This document shows, piece after piece, positions 8,290 through 16,820 of a stretch of 64,000 bases of DNA. Position 1 is the first letter of the stretch; each line of letters opens with the position of its first letter. The position numbers and the translations under genes were made by a program. Under the pieces are notes generated by a model. The model did not search any database, had not been told where the DNA came from, and saw only the letters and a program-made list of their open reading frames with translations. Source of the stretch: Mycolicibacterium cosmeticum (GTDB taxonomy: Bacteria; Actinomycetota; Actinomycetes; Mycobacteriales; Mycobacteriaceae); assembly GCF_000613185.1 (NCBI RefSeq), contig NZ_CCBB010000001.1:1612001-1676000 (forward strand), read 5' to 3'.

Positions 8290-9756
8290 CTACGGTGCCG
8301 GGGCGGCCTCCTCGGGCAGGGGTACCGGCGGCAGCGGTGTCGGCTGCACACCGGGTGCGGGCACCACGAACGGTTCGGAGCCCGGCGTGCGGCCGGGATC
8401 GCGCGGGGCGCCCGGCGGTGGAGCCGGCGGCAGACCCGGCCACAACGGTGTGCCGTCCGGCGCGTACAGCGGCGCACCGTAGGCCGGTGCCCCGGGATAC
8501 GGGATCGGTCCGGGCGCCGGACCACCGAAGGTGTTGCGGATGCTGGGCGGTTCGGGCACCGCACGGGTCACCGGCAGGTAGTTGCCGTACATCGGGAAGG
8601 CGATGCCCGGGTTGGGGCGCCAGTCCAGGCCGGTACCGAAACCGGTGTTGGTGATGAGCTGGCGCACCGGCCAGTTCTGGTCGACGATCGGCAGCGAGCC
8701 GCAGCCCGGCTTGCCGCCCGGCCCGCCCTTGGCGCCGATGATCGGCAGGTTCTGCGGGAACTTGTACGGGTCGTTGCCCGGCCGGATGCCGGCGTCCAGG
8801 ATGAACGACTTGCCGTTGCCACCGGTGGCCTCGTAACCACCATGGTCCAGAAGGTATTTGGCGCCGACGAGCATGCAGGTGTATTCGGGGTCGTACTTGG
8901 CGAGCAGATCGGTAGTGGGCCGCAGCGTGTTGATCGCGGTGATCAGGTTGCCCTGGTTGGGCGCCAGCAACTCGATGCCCTTGTTGGACAGCCCGGTGGT
9001 GGCCAGCAGCAGTGCGTCCAGCTGCTGGGCATGACCGGCGATCGTGACGGCGGTGGTGCTCGCCGCGTTCAGCGTGGACAGGATGTCTTGTGCCGCACCG
9101 GCGTAGGCGTCGCTGAAGCCTTGCAGCGATTGCCAGTCGGCCCGGATGGTCTCACTGCGCGGGTTGATGGCCAGCAGCACCTGGTTGGCGTCGGTGGTGG
9201 CCTGGCCGATGCGCTCGCCCTGTCCGCGGACGCCCTCGGCCAGCGCCGAGAGCACCGCGTTGAGTTTGGCGGTGTCGATCTTGTCCAGCACGCCCACCAG
9301 GTTCTGGAAGACGGTGTTCACCTCGGTGGTGACGTTGAGCGACGTGAGCACCTGGCCGGGTTCCAGCCGTTGCGGGCTGGGGTCGTCCGGGTACACCAGG
9401 TCGACGAATTTGGCGCCGAAGATGGTGGTGGCCCGGATCCTGGCCTCCACATTGGCCGGGATGTAGCGGATCTGGTCGGGGTCGATGTCCAGGCGCAACT
9501 TCACCGGGGCCGCGCTGTCGGTATCGCCGCCGGAGATGGCCGCCACCTTGCCGACCTGCACGCCGCGCATCTTCACCTTGGCGTTGGTCTCCATCACCAG
9601 ACCCGAGCGATCCGAGGTGAGGGTGACCGGCACGGAGGATTTCAGGTTGCCGGTGAACAGCGAATACGACAGCCATACCGAGCCGACGATGAACAGCACC
9701 AGGATCAGCGTCCACCAGCCCGGCGCCAGCCCCTTGTCGCGAGAGAAATGGTCCAT
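8290..9756 (-). CDS. mceA: Mce family protein MceA
   Basis: A 488-residue MceA, first of the six tunnel subunits. It has a membrane anchor at residues 15-36, an MCE domain (about 42-125; ATTIFGAKFVDLVYP at its end is typical of MceA) and a helical region. The C-terminal 100 residues are extremely rich in Pro, Gly and Ala. The gene starts five bases after the yrbEB stop. Which of the mycobacterial mce types this operon belongs to was not resolved. Confidence 0.9.
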   Translation of the reverse strand: MDHFSRDKGLAPGWWTLILVLFIVGSVWLSYSLFTGNLKSSVPVTLTSDRSGLVMETNAKVKMRGVQVGKVAAISGGDTDSAAPVKLRLDIDPDQIRYIPANVEARIRATTIFGAKFVDLVYPDDPSPQRLEPGQVLTSLNVTTEVNTVFQNLVGVLDKIDTAKLNAVLSALAEGVRGQGERIGQATTDANQVLLAINPRSETIRADWQSLQGFSDAYAGAAQDILSTLNAASTTAVTIAGHAQQLDALLLATTGLSNKGIELLAPNQGNLITAINTLRPTTDLLAKYDPEYTCMLVGAKYLLDHGGYEATGGNGKSFILDAGIRPGNDPYKFPQNLPIIGAKGGPGGKPGCGSLPIVDQNWPVRQLITNTGFGTGLDWRPNPGIAFPMYGNYLPVTRAVPEPPSIRNTFGGPAPGPIPYPGAPAYGAPLYAPDGTPLWPGLPPAPPPGAPRDPGRTPGSEPFVVPAPGVQPTPLPPVPLPEEAAPAP

Positions 9757-9761
9757 GTGCG

Positions 9762-10604
9762 TCAGCCGGCCAGGTTGAAGTTGCCCGATTGCCCGTACAC
9801 GGCCAGCGAGATCATCACGACGACGAACGCGGAGATGACCAGCGAGGTGCGCACCGCGCGGCCCACCGCCTCGCCGACGCCGGCCGGCCCACCGCTGGCG
9901 GTGAAGCCGTAGAAGGTGTGCACCAGCATGATCACGATGGCCATGGCGATGGACTGCACGAACGACCAGATCAGGTCGACGGGGTTGAGGAACGTGTCGA
10001 AGTAGTGGTCGTAGACGCCGATGGACTGCCCGTAGATGGCGGTGGTGCCGAGTTTGGCCGCCCAGAACGACATCAGCACGCCGACGCAGTACAGCGGGAT
10101 CACCACCACCACACCGGCGATGACGCGGGTGGACGCCAGGTAGGCGACGCTGCGGATGCCGATCACCTCGAGGGCATCGATCTCCTCGTTGATGCGCATG
10201 GCGCCCAGCTGGGCGGTGGCACCGGCGCCGATGGTGGCCGACAACGCGACGGCGGTGGTGCCCGGCGCGATGAGGCGGACGTTGAAGAAGGCCGAGGCGA
10301 AACCGGTGAGCGCTTCGACGCCGATCTCGGCGAACTGGTTGTAGCCCTGCACGGCGACCAGGGCGCCGGTGCTGATGGTGAGGAAGCCGACGATGGCGAC
10401 GGTGCCGCCGATGATGGCCAATGCGCCCGTGCCCAGCCCCATCTGGGCGATGAGCCGGATCAGTTCCTTGGGGTAGTTGATGAAGACGTCGGGTATCGAA
10501 CGCAGGGTGCGGCCGAAGAATTTGGTCTGCACGCCGACCTGGTTCCAGCTGTCGACGACACCGCCGACACCGCGCTTCAGACGGTGCCCCAGCGCGCCGC
10601 TCAC
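9762..10604 (-). CDS. yrbEB: YrbE-type permease subunit B of the Mce importer
   Basis: A 280-residue integral membrane protein of the MlaE/YrbE family. It has five or six hydrophobic segments and the conserved EIDALEVIGI motif (residues 148-157) that marks the coupling helix contacting the ATPase (MceG, normally encoded elsewhere). It starts with GTG overlapping the yrbEA stop (GTGA). With yrbEA it forms the inner-membrane permease through which the Mce tunnel delivers lipid. Confidence 0.92.
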   Translation of the reverse strand: MSGALGHRLKRGVGGVVDSWNQVGVQTKFFGRTLRSIPDVFINYPKELIRLIAQMGLGTGALAIIGGTVAIVGFLTISTGALVAVQGYNQFAEIGVEALTGFASAFFNVRLIAPGTTAVALSATIGAGATAQLGAMRINEEIDALEVIGIRSVAYLASTRVIAGVVVVIPLYCVGVLMSFWAAKLGTTAIYGQSIGVYDHYFDTFLNPVDLIWSFVQSIAMAIVIMLVHTFYGFTASGGPAGVGEAVGRAVRTSLVISAFVVVMISLAVYGQSGNFNLAG

Positions 10605-11404
10605 ATCGTGGCCTTCACACCGACCGCCGTCGCGACGACGTTGATGGCGAACAGCGTCATGAACGTGAACACCACCGTCTCGTTCACGGCGTTACCGACA
10701 CCGGCGGGACCACCACCCACCGAAATGCCCTTGTAGCAGGCGATCAGGCCGGCCGCGAGGCCGAACAGCGCGGCCTTGGCCAGCGCGATGACCACGTCGG
10801 CCGGACCGGTCACCAGGGTGAGGCCGGCGACGAAGGCGCCCGGCGATACGTGCTGGATGTACACGCAGAAGAAGTACGCCCCCGTCAGGCCCACCAGCAC
10901 CACCGTGGCCGACAGCGCCAGCGATACCGTCGTCGCCGCGAGCACGCGCGGAATCACCAGTGCCTGAATGGGATTGATGCCCATGACGCGCAGGGCGTCC
11001 AGCTCGTCGCGGATCGTGCGCGCGCCCAGGTCGGCACACATGGCGGTGGCGCCGGCGCCGGCGATCACCAGCACGGTGACGATCGGTCCGATCTGGCTGA
11101 CGGTGCCCAGGGCGGCGCCCGTCCCGGAGAAGTCGGCCGCGCCGAATTCGGTGAGCAGGATGTTGAAGGTGAAGGTCAGCAGCACCGTGTACGGGATGGT
11201 GAGCATCAGCGTCGGCAGGATCGACACCCGCGCGACGAACCAGGCCTGCAGGATGAATTCACGCCAGGCGAACGGCGGCCGCCACATCAGCACGAAGACG
11301 TCCAGCGTCATCGAGAAGAAGCCGCCGAACGCGCGCACGGGTTTTGCGACGACGTCGGGCACCGCGTCGGAGGAGGCCATTAACGACGCCGTCCCGAGCT
11401 GCAC
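10601..11404 (-). CDS. yrbEA: YrbE-type permease subunit A of the Mce importer
   Basis: A 267-residue MlaE/YrbE-family permease, the first gene of the mce operon. It has the conserved DELDALRVMGINP coupling motif in its middle and five to six membrane segments. A GTG at 11404 preceded by GGAAGAG is used here; an in-frame ATG at 11380 is possible. A 179-bp intergenic stretch separates it from the TetR gene and should contain the operon promoter, but no clear -35/-10 pair stood out to me. Confidence 0.9.
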   Translation of the reverse strand: MQLGTASLMASSDAVPDVVAKPVRAFGGFFSMTLDVFVLMWRPPFAWREFILQAWFVARVSILPTLMLTIPYTVLLTFTFNILLTEFGAADFSGTGAALGTVSQIGPIVTVLVIAGAGATAMCADLGARTIRDELDALRVMGINPIQALVIPRVLAATTVSLALSATVVLVGLTGAYFFCVYIQHVSPGAFVAGLTLVTGPADVVIALAKAALFGLAAGLIACYKGISVGGGPAGVGNAVNETVVFTFMTLFAINVVATAVGVKATM

Positions 11405-11583
11405 CTCTTCCGCATTACCTGCTGTTTCCCTTCCCCGCGCCCCGACGAAGCCGTGTCACACGAATCTGACCACAGGCACCACCATGGACGGGCAAGAACG
11501 TACATAACGATTTTCCCGCCAGCAACATCTACCGCCAGGCGCCGCGCCGGTCACCACAGATCTACAACTCCGGAGGCTACACA

Positions 11584-12183
11584 TCATAATTTGCCAGCAC
11601 CGAGCGCGCGCATGGCGAAACCGAGCACTCGCCGCTCGGCGACGTCGACCGACGCCGGATCGACCGGGACCGGCACCGTGAGCTGTCTGCTGACCAACGC
11701 GTTGATCGCGACGGCGTCAACCTCGGGTTCGGCCAGCGGAAATGAGCCATCCTGAACGCCGCGGCGCAGAATTTCGGCCAGTGACCGTTCCCGATCGGTG
11801 CGCGCGAGTTCGCGGACGTACGGATAGCCCTTGGCGGACCGCATCTCGTCGGATTCCATCACCGCGAGATAGCTGGAGACCAACGGTTCGGTCGCCAGAG
11901 CAAACATTTGGCCGATCCAGGCGCGCAGCTGCTCGGCCGGCGTGCCTGGCCCGCGCGCGATGTCGTCCAGCCAGCCCGACAGCGCCGCCGTCAGGTTCTG
12001 CAGCATCGCCAGGAACAACTCGTCCTTGGACTCGAAATGCCGGTAGAACGCTCGGCTGGACACGCCTGCCCTGGCCAGGATCGCCGCCACCGGTACCGGG
12101 CCCTCGTGGGGCTCCAACAGGCACTCGTAGGTGGCGTCGATGATGCGGCCGCGTTCCTCGTCGAGGGAACATTCTGGCGGCAC
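11584..12183 (-). CDS. TetR-family transcriptional regulator
   Basis: A 199-residue regulator with an N-terminal DNA-binding domain (helix-turn-helix around VAAILARAGVSSRAFYRHFE) and an alpha-helical ligand domain. GTG 12183 was chosen as start because a TAGAAT box lies exactly 7 nt upstream, the leaderless layout, and because it leaves a normal-length TetR N-terminus. The gene lies directly upstream of yrbEA on the same strand, so it may control the mce operon, the divergent hydrolase, or both. The ligand is unknown. Confidence 0.85.
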   Translation of the reverse strand: MPPECSLDEERGRIIDATYECLLEPHEGPVPVAAILARAGVSSRAFYRHFESKDELFLAMLQNLTAALSGWLDDIARGPGTPAEQLRAWIGQMFALATEPLVSSYLAVMESDEMRSAKGYPYVRELARTDRERSLAEILRRGVQDGSFPLAEPEVDAVAINALVSRQLTVPVPVDPASVDVAERRVLGFAMRALGAGKL

Positions 12184-12190
12184 AGGCGTG

Positions 12191-12196
12191 ATTCTA
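12191..12196 (-). promoter_or_regulatory. -10 box (TAGAAT) of the TetR gene, leaderless
   Basis: TAGAAT followed by 7 nt and the GTG start; transcription would begin at or next to the start codon. Confidence 0.55.
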
Positions 12197-12278
12197 GGGA
12201 CGGCCGCACGGGCGGACCGGCCATTTGCGGTATCGGGCGCCTCGGTAACGTGATCGCCGGGTCGGCGAGAGGATGCCC

Positions 12279-13151
12279 GTGAGCACAGCAGACAGCGCAC
12301 CGCAGACGGTCACGTTCCGTGGTGTCGACGACCTGACCCTGGTGGCCGACGAATGGAACGCCGGCATCGAGACCGACCTGCCAACCGTCCTGCTGCTGCA
12401 CGGGGGCGGCCAGAACCGGCACTCGTGGAAGAACACCGGGCAGATCCTGGCCCTGGGTCCGGGAAAACACGCAGGCATGCACGTGGTGGCGCTGGACAGC
12501 CGCGGGCACGGCGACAGTGACCGGTCCCCCACCGCCAACTACTCCGTCGAGACGCTGTGCGCCGACACCTTGCAGGTGCTCTACCAGATCGGCAGGCCGG
12601 TGGTGCTCATCGGCGCCAGCATGGGCGGGCTGACCGGCATCCTGGCCGCCCACGAAGCCGGCCCCAACCTGGTGACCAAGCTGGTGCTCGTCGACGTGGT
12701 GCCGCGGTTCGAAAAGGACGGCAGTGCCCGCATCCGCGATTTCATGTTCAACCACGTGCACGGCTTCGACTCGCTGGAGCAGGCCGCCGACGCGGTGGCC
12801 GAGTATCTGCCGCATCGGCCGAAACCCCGTAGCGCCGAAGGGTTGAAGAAGAACCTGCGGCTGCGCAACGGCCGGTGGTACTGGCATTGGGATCCGGCGT
12901 TTCTCACCAAGCCCGGCGATGACCCGTTCGCCCGGGTGGACAAGCTGGAGCAGGCGGCGATGAACCTCACCGTGCCGATCCTGCTGATCCGCGGCCGGCT
13001 CTCCGATGTGGTGTCCGAGGAGGGGGTCCGCGACTTCCTGGCCAAGGTGCCGGCCGCCGAGTTCGTCGAGTTGTCCGATGCCGGGCACACCGCCGCCGGC
13101 GACGACAACGACGCCTTCACCAACGTCGTGGTGGACTTCGTCACCCGGTGA
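12279..13151 (+). CDS. Alpha/beta hydrolase
   Basis: A 290-residue alpha/beta-hydrolase. Visible elements are the oxyanion segment LLLHGGGQNRHSW, the nucleophile elbow GASMGG (Ser), a likely acid in RGRLSDVV and the catalytic His in SDAGHTAAGDD. GTG 12279 is preferred because AGAGG lies 6 nt upstream; the ATG at 12273 would have no spacer from that site. It is divergent from the TetR gene with about 95 bp between the starts, so co-regulation is likely. The substrate is unknown; an ester or epoxide is typical of the family. Confidence 0.85.
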   Translation: MSTADSAPQTVTFRGVDDLTLVADEWNAGIETDLPTVLLLHGGGQNRHSWKNTGQILALGPGKHAGMHVVALDSRGHGDSDRSPTANYSVETLCADTLQVLYQIGRPVVLIGASMGGLTGILAAHEAGPNLVTKLVLVDVVPRFEKDGSARIRDFMFNHVHGFDSLEQAADAVAEYLPHRPKPRSAEGLKKNLRLRNGRWYWHWDPAFLTKPGDDPFARVDKLEQAAMNLTVPILLIRGRLSDVVSEEGVRDFLAKVPAAEFVELSDAGHTAAGDDNDAFTNVVVDFVTR

Positions 13152-13162
13152 CCGTCTTTTCC

Positions 13163-13222
13163 GCGAGCGGCCGCGTCTGCTCACCGACACGCCGCAACCA
13201 GTGGCATTCCGGGGCCGCTCGC
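13163..13222. repeat. Inverted repeat between convergent genes
   Basis: Perfect 10-bp arms (GCGAGCGGCC at 13163-13172 and its complement at 13213-13222) flank 40 bases. It sits between the hydrolase stop and the end of the next minus-strand gene, so it may work as a two-way terminator. GC-rich palindromes of this kind are often dispersed in mycolicibacterial genomes; a genome search would tell. Confidence 0.45.
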
Positions 13223-13228
13223 TAGGCG

Positions 13229-13390
13229 TCAACCGGTCCGGTTGGCCTCGTCGAGGCGCTGATGCAGCCGGGCCCGGATGTCGTCGGGGGTGTAGGCCTT
13301 ACGCTTGCGCTGATCCCGCGCGACCAGCACCCCGCCGGCCACCACCCCGGCGACCCCGGCCAACCCGACCCATTTCCAGATGCTTCGCAT
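13229..13390 (-). CDS. Small single-pass membrane protein
   Basis: A 53-residue protein (MRSIWKWVGLAG...) with one membrane helix (residues 6-24) followed by a basic RDQRKRKAY stretch and an amphipathic C-terminus (DIRARLHQRLDEANRTG). It faces away from the next gene, with 29 bp between the two starts. Conserved-looking but of no known function; it may be too small for some annotation pipelines. Confidence 0.6.
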   Translation of the reverse strand: MRSIWKWVGLAGVAGVVAGGVLVARDQRKRKAYTPDDIRARLHQRLDEANRTG

Positions 13391-13407
13391 CAGGCGATTG
13401 TGCTGCA

Positions 13408-13413
13408 TAGGCT
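13408..13413 (+). promoter_or_regulatory. -10 box (TAGGCT), leaderless
   Basis: TAGGCT followed by 6 nt and the GTG start at 13420. Confidence 0.5.
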
Positions 13414-13419
13414 GCCGGG

Positions 13420-14127
13420 GTGAACGCACACACGGTGGCACTGGACCGCGCGCTGCACGAGACCCGCACGGGCGATATCTGGCTGTTCCGCGGCGGATCC
13501 GGTCCGGACCGGGCCATCCAGACACTGACCAACGCGCCGGTCAATCACGTCGGTATGACGGTGGCCATCGACGACCTGCCGCCCCTGATCTGGCACGCCG
13601 AACTGGGGCAGAAGCTGCTGGACCTGTGGACCGGCACGCATCACCGCGGTGTCCAGCTCAACGATGCGCGCGAGGTCGTCGAGCAGTGGGTGCACGGTTA
13701 CGGGCAGCGCTGCTGGTTGCGTCAGTTGTCTCCGTATGCGACCCGCGAGCAGGAGGACCGGATGCTGCGGGTGATCGCCCGGATGAACGGCACGGCGTTC
13801 CCGACGACGGCCAGACTGACCGGGCGGTGGTTGCGTGGGCGGTTGCCCATCGTCAGCGACTTCACCCGCGGGCTGCCGTTCGTGCACAAGTTGGTGCGCG
13901 AATCCGCCGAGCGCAGCAAGTCGCGGCGACGCGCCGTCGGCCTGGAGACGGCCTACTGCGCGGAGACGGTCGCCATCACCTATGAGGACATGGGCCTGCT
14001 GCAGACCGAGAAGCAGGAGAACTACTTCGATCCGGGCAAGTTCTGGAGCGGTGACTCGCTGTCGCTGGCACCCGGATACACCCTGGGGGACGAGATCGCC
14101 GTCGACGTTCCCGCACCCCTGGCATAA
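13420..14127 (+). CDS. Permuted papain-fold (YiiX/NlpC-P60-like) protein
   Basis: A 235-residue protein. It resembles the circularly permuted NlpC/P60 (YiiX-type) group: a GDIWLFRG start of the domain, a conserved His in NHVGMTV (about residue 42) and a later Cys in AYCAETVA (about residue 187), the His-before-Cys order of permuted enzymes. Such proteins are amidases or acyl-hydrolases of lipids or peptides. No signal peptide is visible, so it is probably cytoplasmic or membrane-attached. The assignment rests on motif order only. A hairpin terminator follows. Confidence 0.6.
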   Translation: MNAHTVALDRALHETRTGDIWLFRGGSGPDRAIQTLTNAPVNHVGMTVAIDDLPPLIWHAELGQKLLDLWTGTHHRGVQLNDAREVVEQWVHGYGQRCWLRQLSPYATREQEDRMLRVIARMNGTAFPTTARLTGRWLRGRLPIVSDFTRGLPFVHKLVRESAERSKSRRRAVGLETAYCAETVAITYEDMGLLQTEKQENYFDPGKFWSGDSLSLAPGYTLGDEIAVDVPAPLA

Positions 14128-14155
14128 CTACGGGCATCGAAGCGTTATACCGTGC

Positions 14156-14199
14156 AGACCGAACCGTCGATACTACCCCCGAGGTCGACGGTTCGGTCT
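14156..14199 (+). terminator. Perfect 15-bp hairpin terminator without U-tract
   Basis: Arms 14156-14170 and 14185-14199 are perfectly complementary with a 14-nt loop, 29 nt after the stop of the preceding gene. No T-run follows, as is common for mycobacterial terminators. Confidence 0.7.
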
Positions 14200-14230
14200 C
14201 CGAAACTCCTTGGACGGCATGATTTTTAGT

Positions 14231-14236
14231 TAAGCT
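14231..14236 (+). promoter_or_regulatory. -10 box (TAAGCT) of the propeller gene, leaderless
   Basis: TAAGCT followed by 6 nt and the GTG start; a possible -35 TTGGAC lies at 14210-14215 with a 15-bp spacer. Confidence 0.6.
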
Positions 14237-14242
14237 CGTCGA

Positions 14243-15163
14243 GTGACCGCCATCACGGTATTGGGCAGCCCGGAACTGGACGCACCGTCGGGATTGATCC
14301 ACGCGTTCGGCGATATCTGGTTCACCAGTATCGGCAACCACCGCATCGGCCGCGTGCGCGACGGTGTCGTGCAGACATTCGCCGACGCCGCTATCAAGCT
14401 GCCCGCCAACATCTTTCCCGCATCCGACGGCCGGGTGTGGTTCACCGCCCTGGGCTCGGACGCGCTGGGTGCCGTCGATCCGGAGGCCCCGGATCCGTCG
14501 TCGACCGTCGTCATGTACCCGCTACCCGAGGGCAGTCGGCCGGTGGCCCTGAAGTCCGGTCCCGATGGGCGCCTGTGGTTTTCGCTGCGCGGCCGGGACG
14601 CCGTCGGAGCCCTGGACCCGCGCGCCCCGGCCGGCTCGTTGCAACTGTTCGACGCCCCCAGCATCGCCGGGCCGGCCGCGTTGTTCGTCACCCCCGACGG
14701 CGCGGTGTGGTGGGTGAATTCGTCGTCGGGAACCATCGGCGTACTCGACCCGTCGACCGGCGCGGTGAGCGCGATACCGGTGCCGGGCAGCCCACGCGCG
14801 TGGTGTCAGAGCGCCGACGGCCGGCTCTGGCTGACCACTCGCGACCCGGCGGGTCTGCTGTCGTTGCACCCCGACGGTCCGTTCAACGCCGCGGCACCCG
14901 TGACCGATTCCCGGTTGGTCGCACCGGACGGCGTGTGGGTGGGACGCGACGGCGCGGTGTGGTTGGCCGACACCGGGGCCAACGCGATCGGCCGGTATCT
15001 CCCGGCGACCGACCAATGGTCGTTCCTCGGTGGCCTGCCGCACGTGAACGGCCCCTTCGACATCAAGGACGGCCCGGACGGTGCGCTGTGGTTCACGAAC
15101 AAGGCAGGTAACACCATCGGACGGATAACGCCGCCGGATCCCACGGCGATAGAGACGCCATAG
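14243..15163 (+). CDS. Vgb/SMP-30-like beta-propeller protein
   Basis: A 306-residue protein made of about seven repeats containing D/PDGxxWF or DGxVWW motifs, followed by G-x-IGR or G-x-D segments, as in virginiamycin B lyase-like propellers. No signal peptide is seen. True virginiamycin lyases need specific catalytic residues that I cannot assign here, so the safe call is a propeller protein of unknown substrate, possibly a lactonase or lyase. The GTG start has a leaderless promoter. Confidence 0.7.
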   Translation: MTAITVLGSPELDAPSGLIHAFGDIWFTSIGNHRIGRVRDGVVQTFADAAIKLPANIFPASDGRVWFTALGSDALGAVDPEAPDPSSTVVMYPLPEGSRPVALKSGPDGRLWFSLRGRDAVGALDPRAPAGSLQLFDAPSIAGPAALFVTPDGAVWWVNSSSGTIGVLDPSTGAVSAIPVPGSPRAWCQSADGRLWLTTRDPAGLLSLHPDGPFNAAAPVTDSRLVAPDGVWVGRDGAVWLADTGANAIGRYLPATDQWSFLGGLPHVNGPFDIKDGPDGALWFTNKAGNTIGRITPPDPTAIETP

Positions 15164-15253
15164 GCGCCATTTGGGATCGGTAGCGGCCCCGCGCGGCGTC
15201 TACTGGATGCCATGACGCGTCCGGACAGCGGCGCCTGACGGAAGGACCGAGAG

Positions 15254-15667
15254 ATGAACCGGATTGCGCGGATGGCGGCCACGGCCGTCCTGTCCGGCGG
15301 GCTGGGATTGGCCGCCCTGGCCGGCGCCGCCGGCACCGCATACGCCGACGGCCCCAGCTACCAGGGTGGCAACTGTCCCGGTGGCCTCACCTGCACCCAT
15401 TGGTGCCCGGGTGACCCGTTGATCCCCGGGGCCGAGTTCGGGGTGATCACCTGGGACTGGAACATCTGCCACGACTGGTATTGGACCTCCGAGGGCACCG
15501 TGGACATCGCGACCAACACCGTCTACCCGTGGCGGGGCACGCCGCATCAGGCGGCACCCGTGCCGCCCGCGCCACCGCCCCCGCCGCCCACCGAGCCCCA
15601 GCCCCTGCCGGCGGACTGCCCGCCGTGGTCACCGTTCCTGGCCCCGTCCAGGTGCGGTGGACTCTGA
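15254..15667 (+). CDS. Secreted Cys- and Pro-rich protein
   Basis: A 137-residue protein with a clear signal peptide (hydrophobic stretch residues 9-28, cleavage likely at AYA-DG). The mature part has six Cys and many Trp residues in its first 60 residues, then a Pro-rich linker and a final PPWSPFLAP...RCGGL. GAAGGACCGAGAG upstream of the ATG gives a ribosome-binding site. It looks like the small exported proteins common in mycobacteria; the function is unknown. Confidence 0.75.
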   Translation: MNRIARMAATAVLSGGLGLAALAGAAGTAYADGPSYQGGNCPGGLTCTHWCPGDPLIPGAEFGVITWDWNICHDWYWTSEGTVDIATNTVYPWRGTPHQAAPVPPAPPPPPPTEPQPLPADCPPWSPFLAPSRCGGL

Positions 15668-15767
15668 GGCGTCAGTGCCGTTCTGGGGCAGTGCCTTTGA
15701 CGCCAAGAATCCGTCAAGTTGTCGGTCCTAGCGTGGTGGCACCTGATACCACGAAAGGACTCACCGC

Positions 15768-16367
15768 ATGAAGATCGTCGCTCGGTCGCTGCCCGTGGTG
15801 GCGATCGCCCTGCTTGCCGGATGCACCGCCCAGCAGTCGCCGACCGCTCCGACGGTCACGGTCACCGCGACGCCGGCCGCCAGCCCCACGCCCACCGCGA
15901 CACCGGTACCCGTTCCTCCCGTGACGCCCGTGACCGTCACGGTCGCGCCGTCACAGGCACCCCCTGAGCCACCGCAGCAGGTCGGGCCGTGTTCCGACGA
16001 TGCGCTCGAAGTGACCAACGGAGCAATGGAATCCGCCAACACGCAACGGCGGGTGGTGGTGTCGTTCCGGAACGCGTCGCAGCAGGCCTGCACCATGGTG
16101 GGTTATCCGGGTGCAGATCTGGTGACACCGGCCGGCGGGGTGCTGATCAACATCCCGCGACGGCCGGCCAACGCAGCGCCGCGTCTGACGTTGCAGCCCG
16201 GTGAGGTCGGCAGCGCCGACGTGCTCACCTCGATGATCGACACCGAAACCGGGAACTCGTGCGCCCGCTGGGGTCAACTGGTGGTCACCCCGCCCAACGA
16301 CGTCGTCGCGCGCACCCTGCCGATCGACCTGCCGATCTGCGGCGCCAGCATCAGTTCGGTGGGCTGA
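15768..16367 (+). CDS. DUF4232 lipoprotein
   Basis: A 199-residue lipoprotein. The signal peptide ends in a lipobox (LLAGC, Cys19). A Thr/Pro-rich linker of about 50 residues follows, then a DUF4232 domain (about residues 75-195) with its NxSxxxCxMxGYPG pattern and paired Cys residues. GAAAGGA precedes the ATG. It is likely anchored on the outer face of the cytoplasmic membrane; the domain's role is not known. Its last 17 bases overlap the convergent VOC gene. Confidence 0.85.
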   Translation: MKIVARSLPVVAIALLAGCTAQQSPTAPTVTVTATPAASPTPTATPVPVPPVTPVTVTVAPSQAPPEPPQQVGPCSDDALEVTNGAMESANTQRRVVVSFRNASQQACTMVGYPGADLVTPAGGVLINIPRRPANAAPRLTLQPGEVGSADVLTSMIDTETGNSCARWGQLVVTPPNDVVARTLPIDLPICGASISSVG

Positions 16368-16764
16368 CGACCCCGAACTTGGCCCGCGCCGCGTCGGCCA
16401 CCGGGGTGAACAGGTTGACGAGATTGCCGTCGGGGTCGCGGAAAAGCAGCGCCCGGTTGCCCCACGGCATTGTCGTGGGCTCGGTGACCACCTCGCCGAC
16501 GCTGCCCCGCAACCGCTCATATTCGGCGTCCACGTCGTCGACGATGAACTCGATGATCGCGCTGCGGTTGGCGGCCGCTTCCGCGGATCCCGCGCCGAAC
16601 AACGGCACCGTTTTGTCGCTGCCGATGGCCAGGGTGCCGACCGGTGTCGGGATCTCGGCGAACAACTCGTTGGCCCATACCGCTGCGACCCCGGTGACCT
16701 GCTCGTAGAACGCGACCAGCCGGCCGACGTCGGCGGTGATGAGGCGCGTCGACACAAATTTCAT
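16351..16764 (-). CDS. VOC (glyoxalase/bleomycin resistance) family protein
   Basis: A 137-residue two-module VOC protein. The first module opens with KFVSTRLITADV and contains an AFYEQVTG helix; the second ends in FRDPDGNLVNLF, the usual metal-ligand strand region. ATG 16764 is chosen over an upstream start because a TAGCAT box sits 7 nt before it. VOC proteins bind metals and act as lyases, dioxygenases or drug-binding proteins; the substrate cannot be predicted. Confidence 0.8.
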   Translation of the reverse strand: MKFVSTRLITADVGRLVAFYEQVTGVAAVWANELFAEIPTPVGTLAIGSDKTVPLFGAGSAEAAANRSAIIEFIVDDVDAEYERLRGSVGEVVTEPTTMPWGNRALLFRDPDGNLVNLFTPVADAARAKFGVVSPPN

Positions 16765-16771
16765 GACCCGG

Positions 16772-16777
16772 ATGCTA
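16772..16777 (-). promoter_or_regulatory. -10 box (TAGCAT) of the VOC gene, leaderless
   Basis: TAGCAT followed by 7 nt and the ATG start. Confidence 0.55.
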
Positions 16778-16820
16778 GGGGGCACCACCGACAAGCCCGG
16801 TGGCAGCGGTTGGCGCTTCG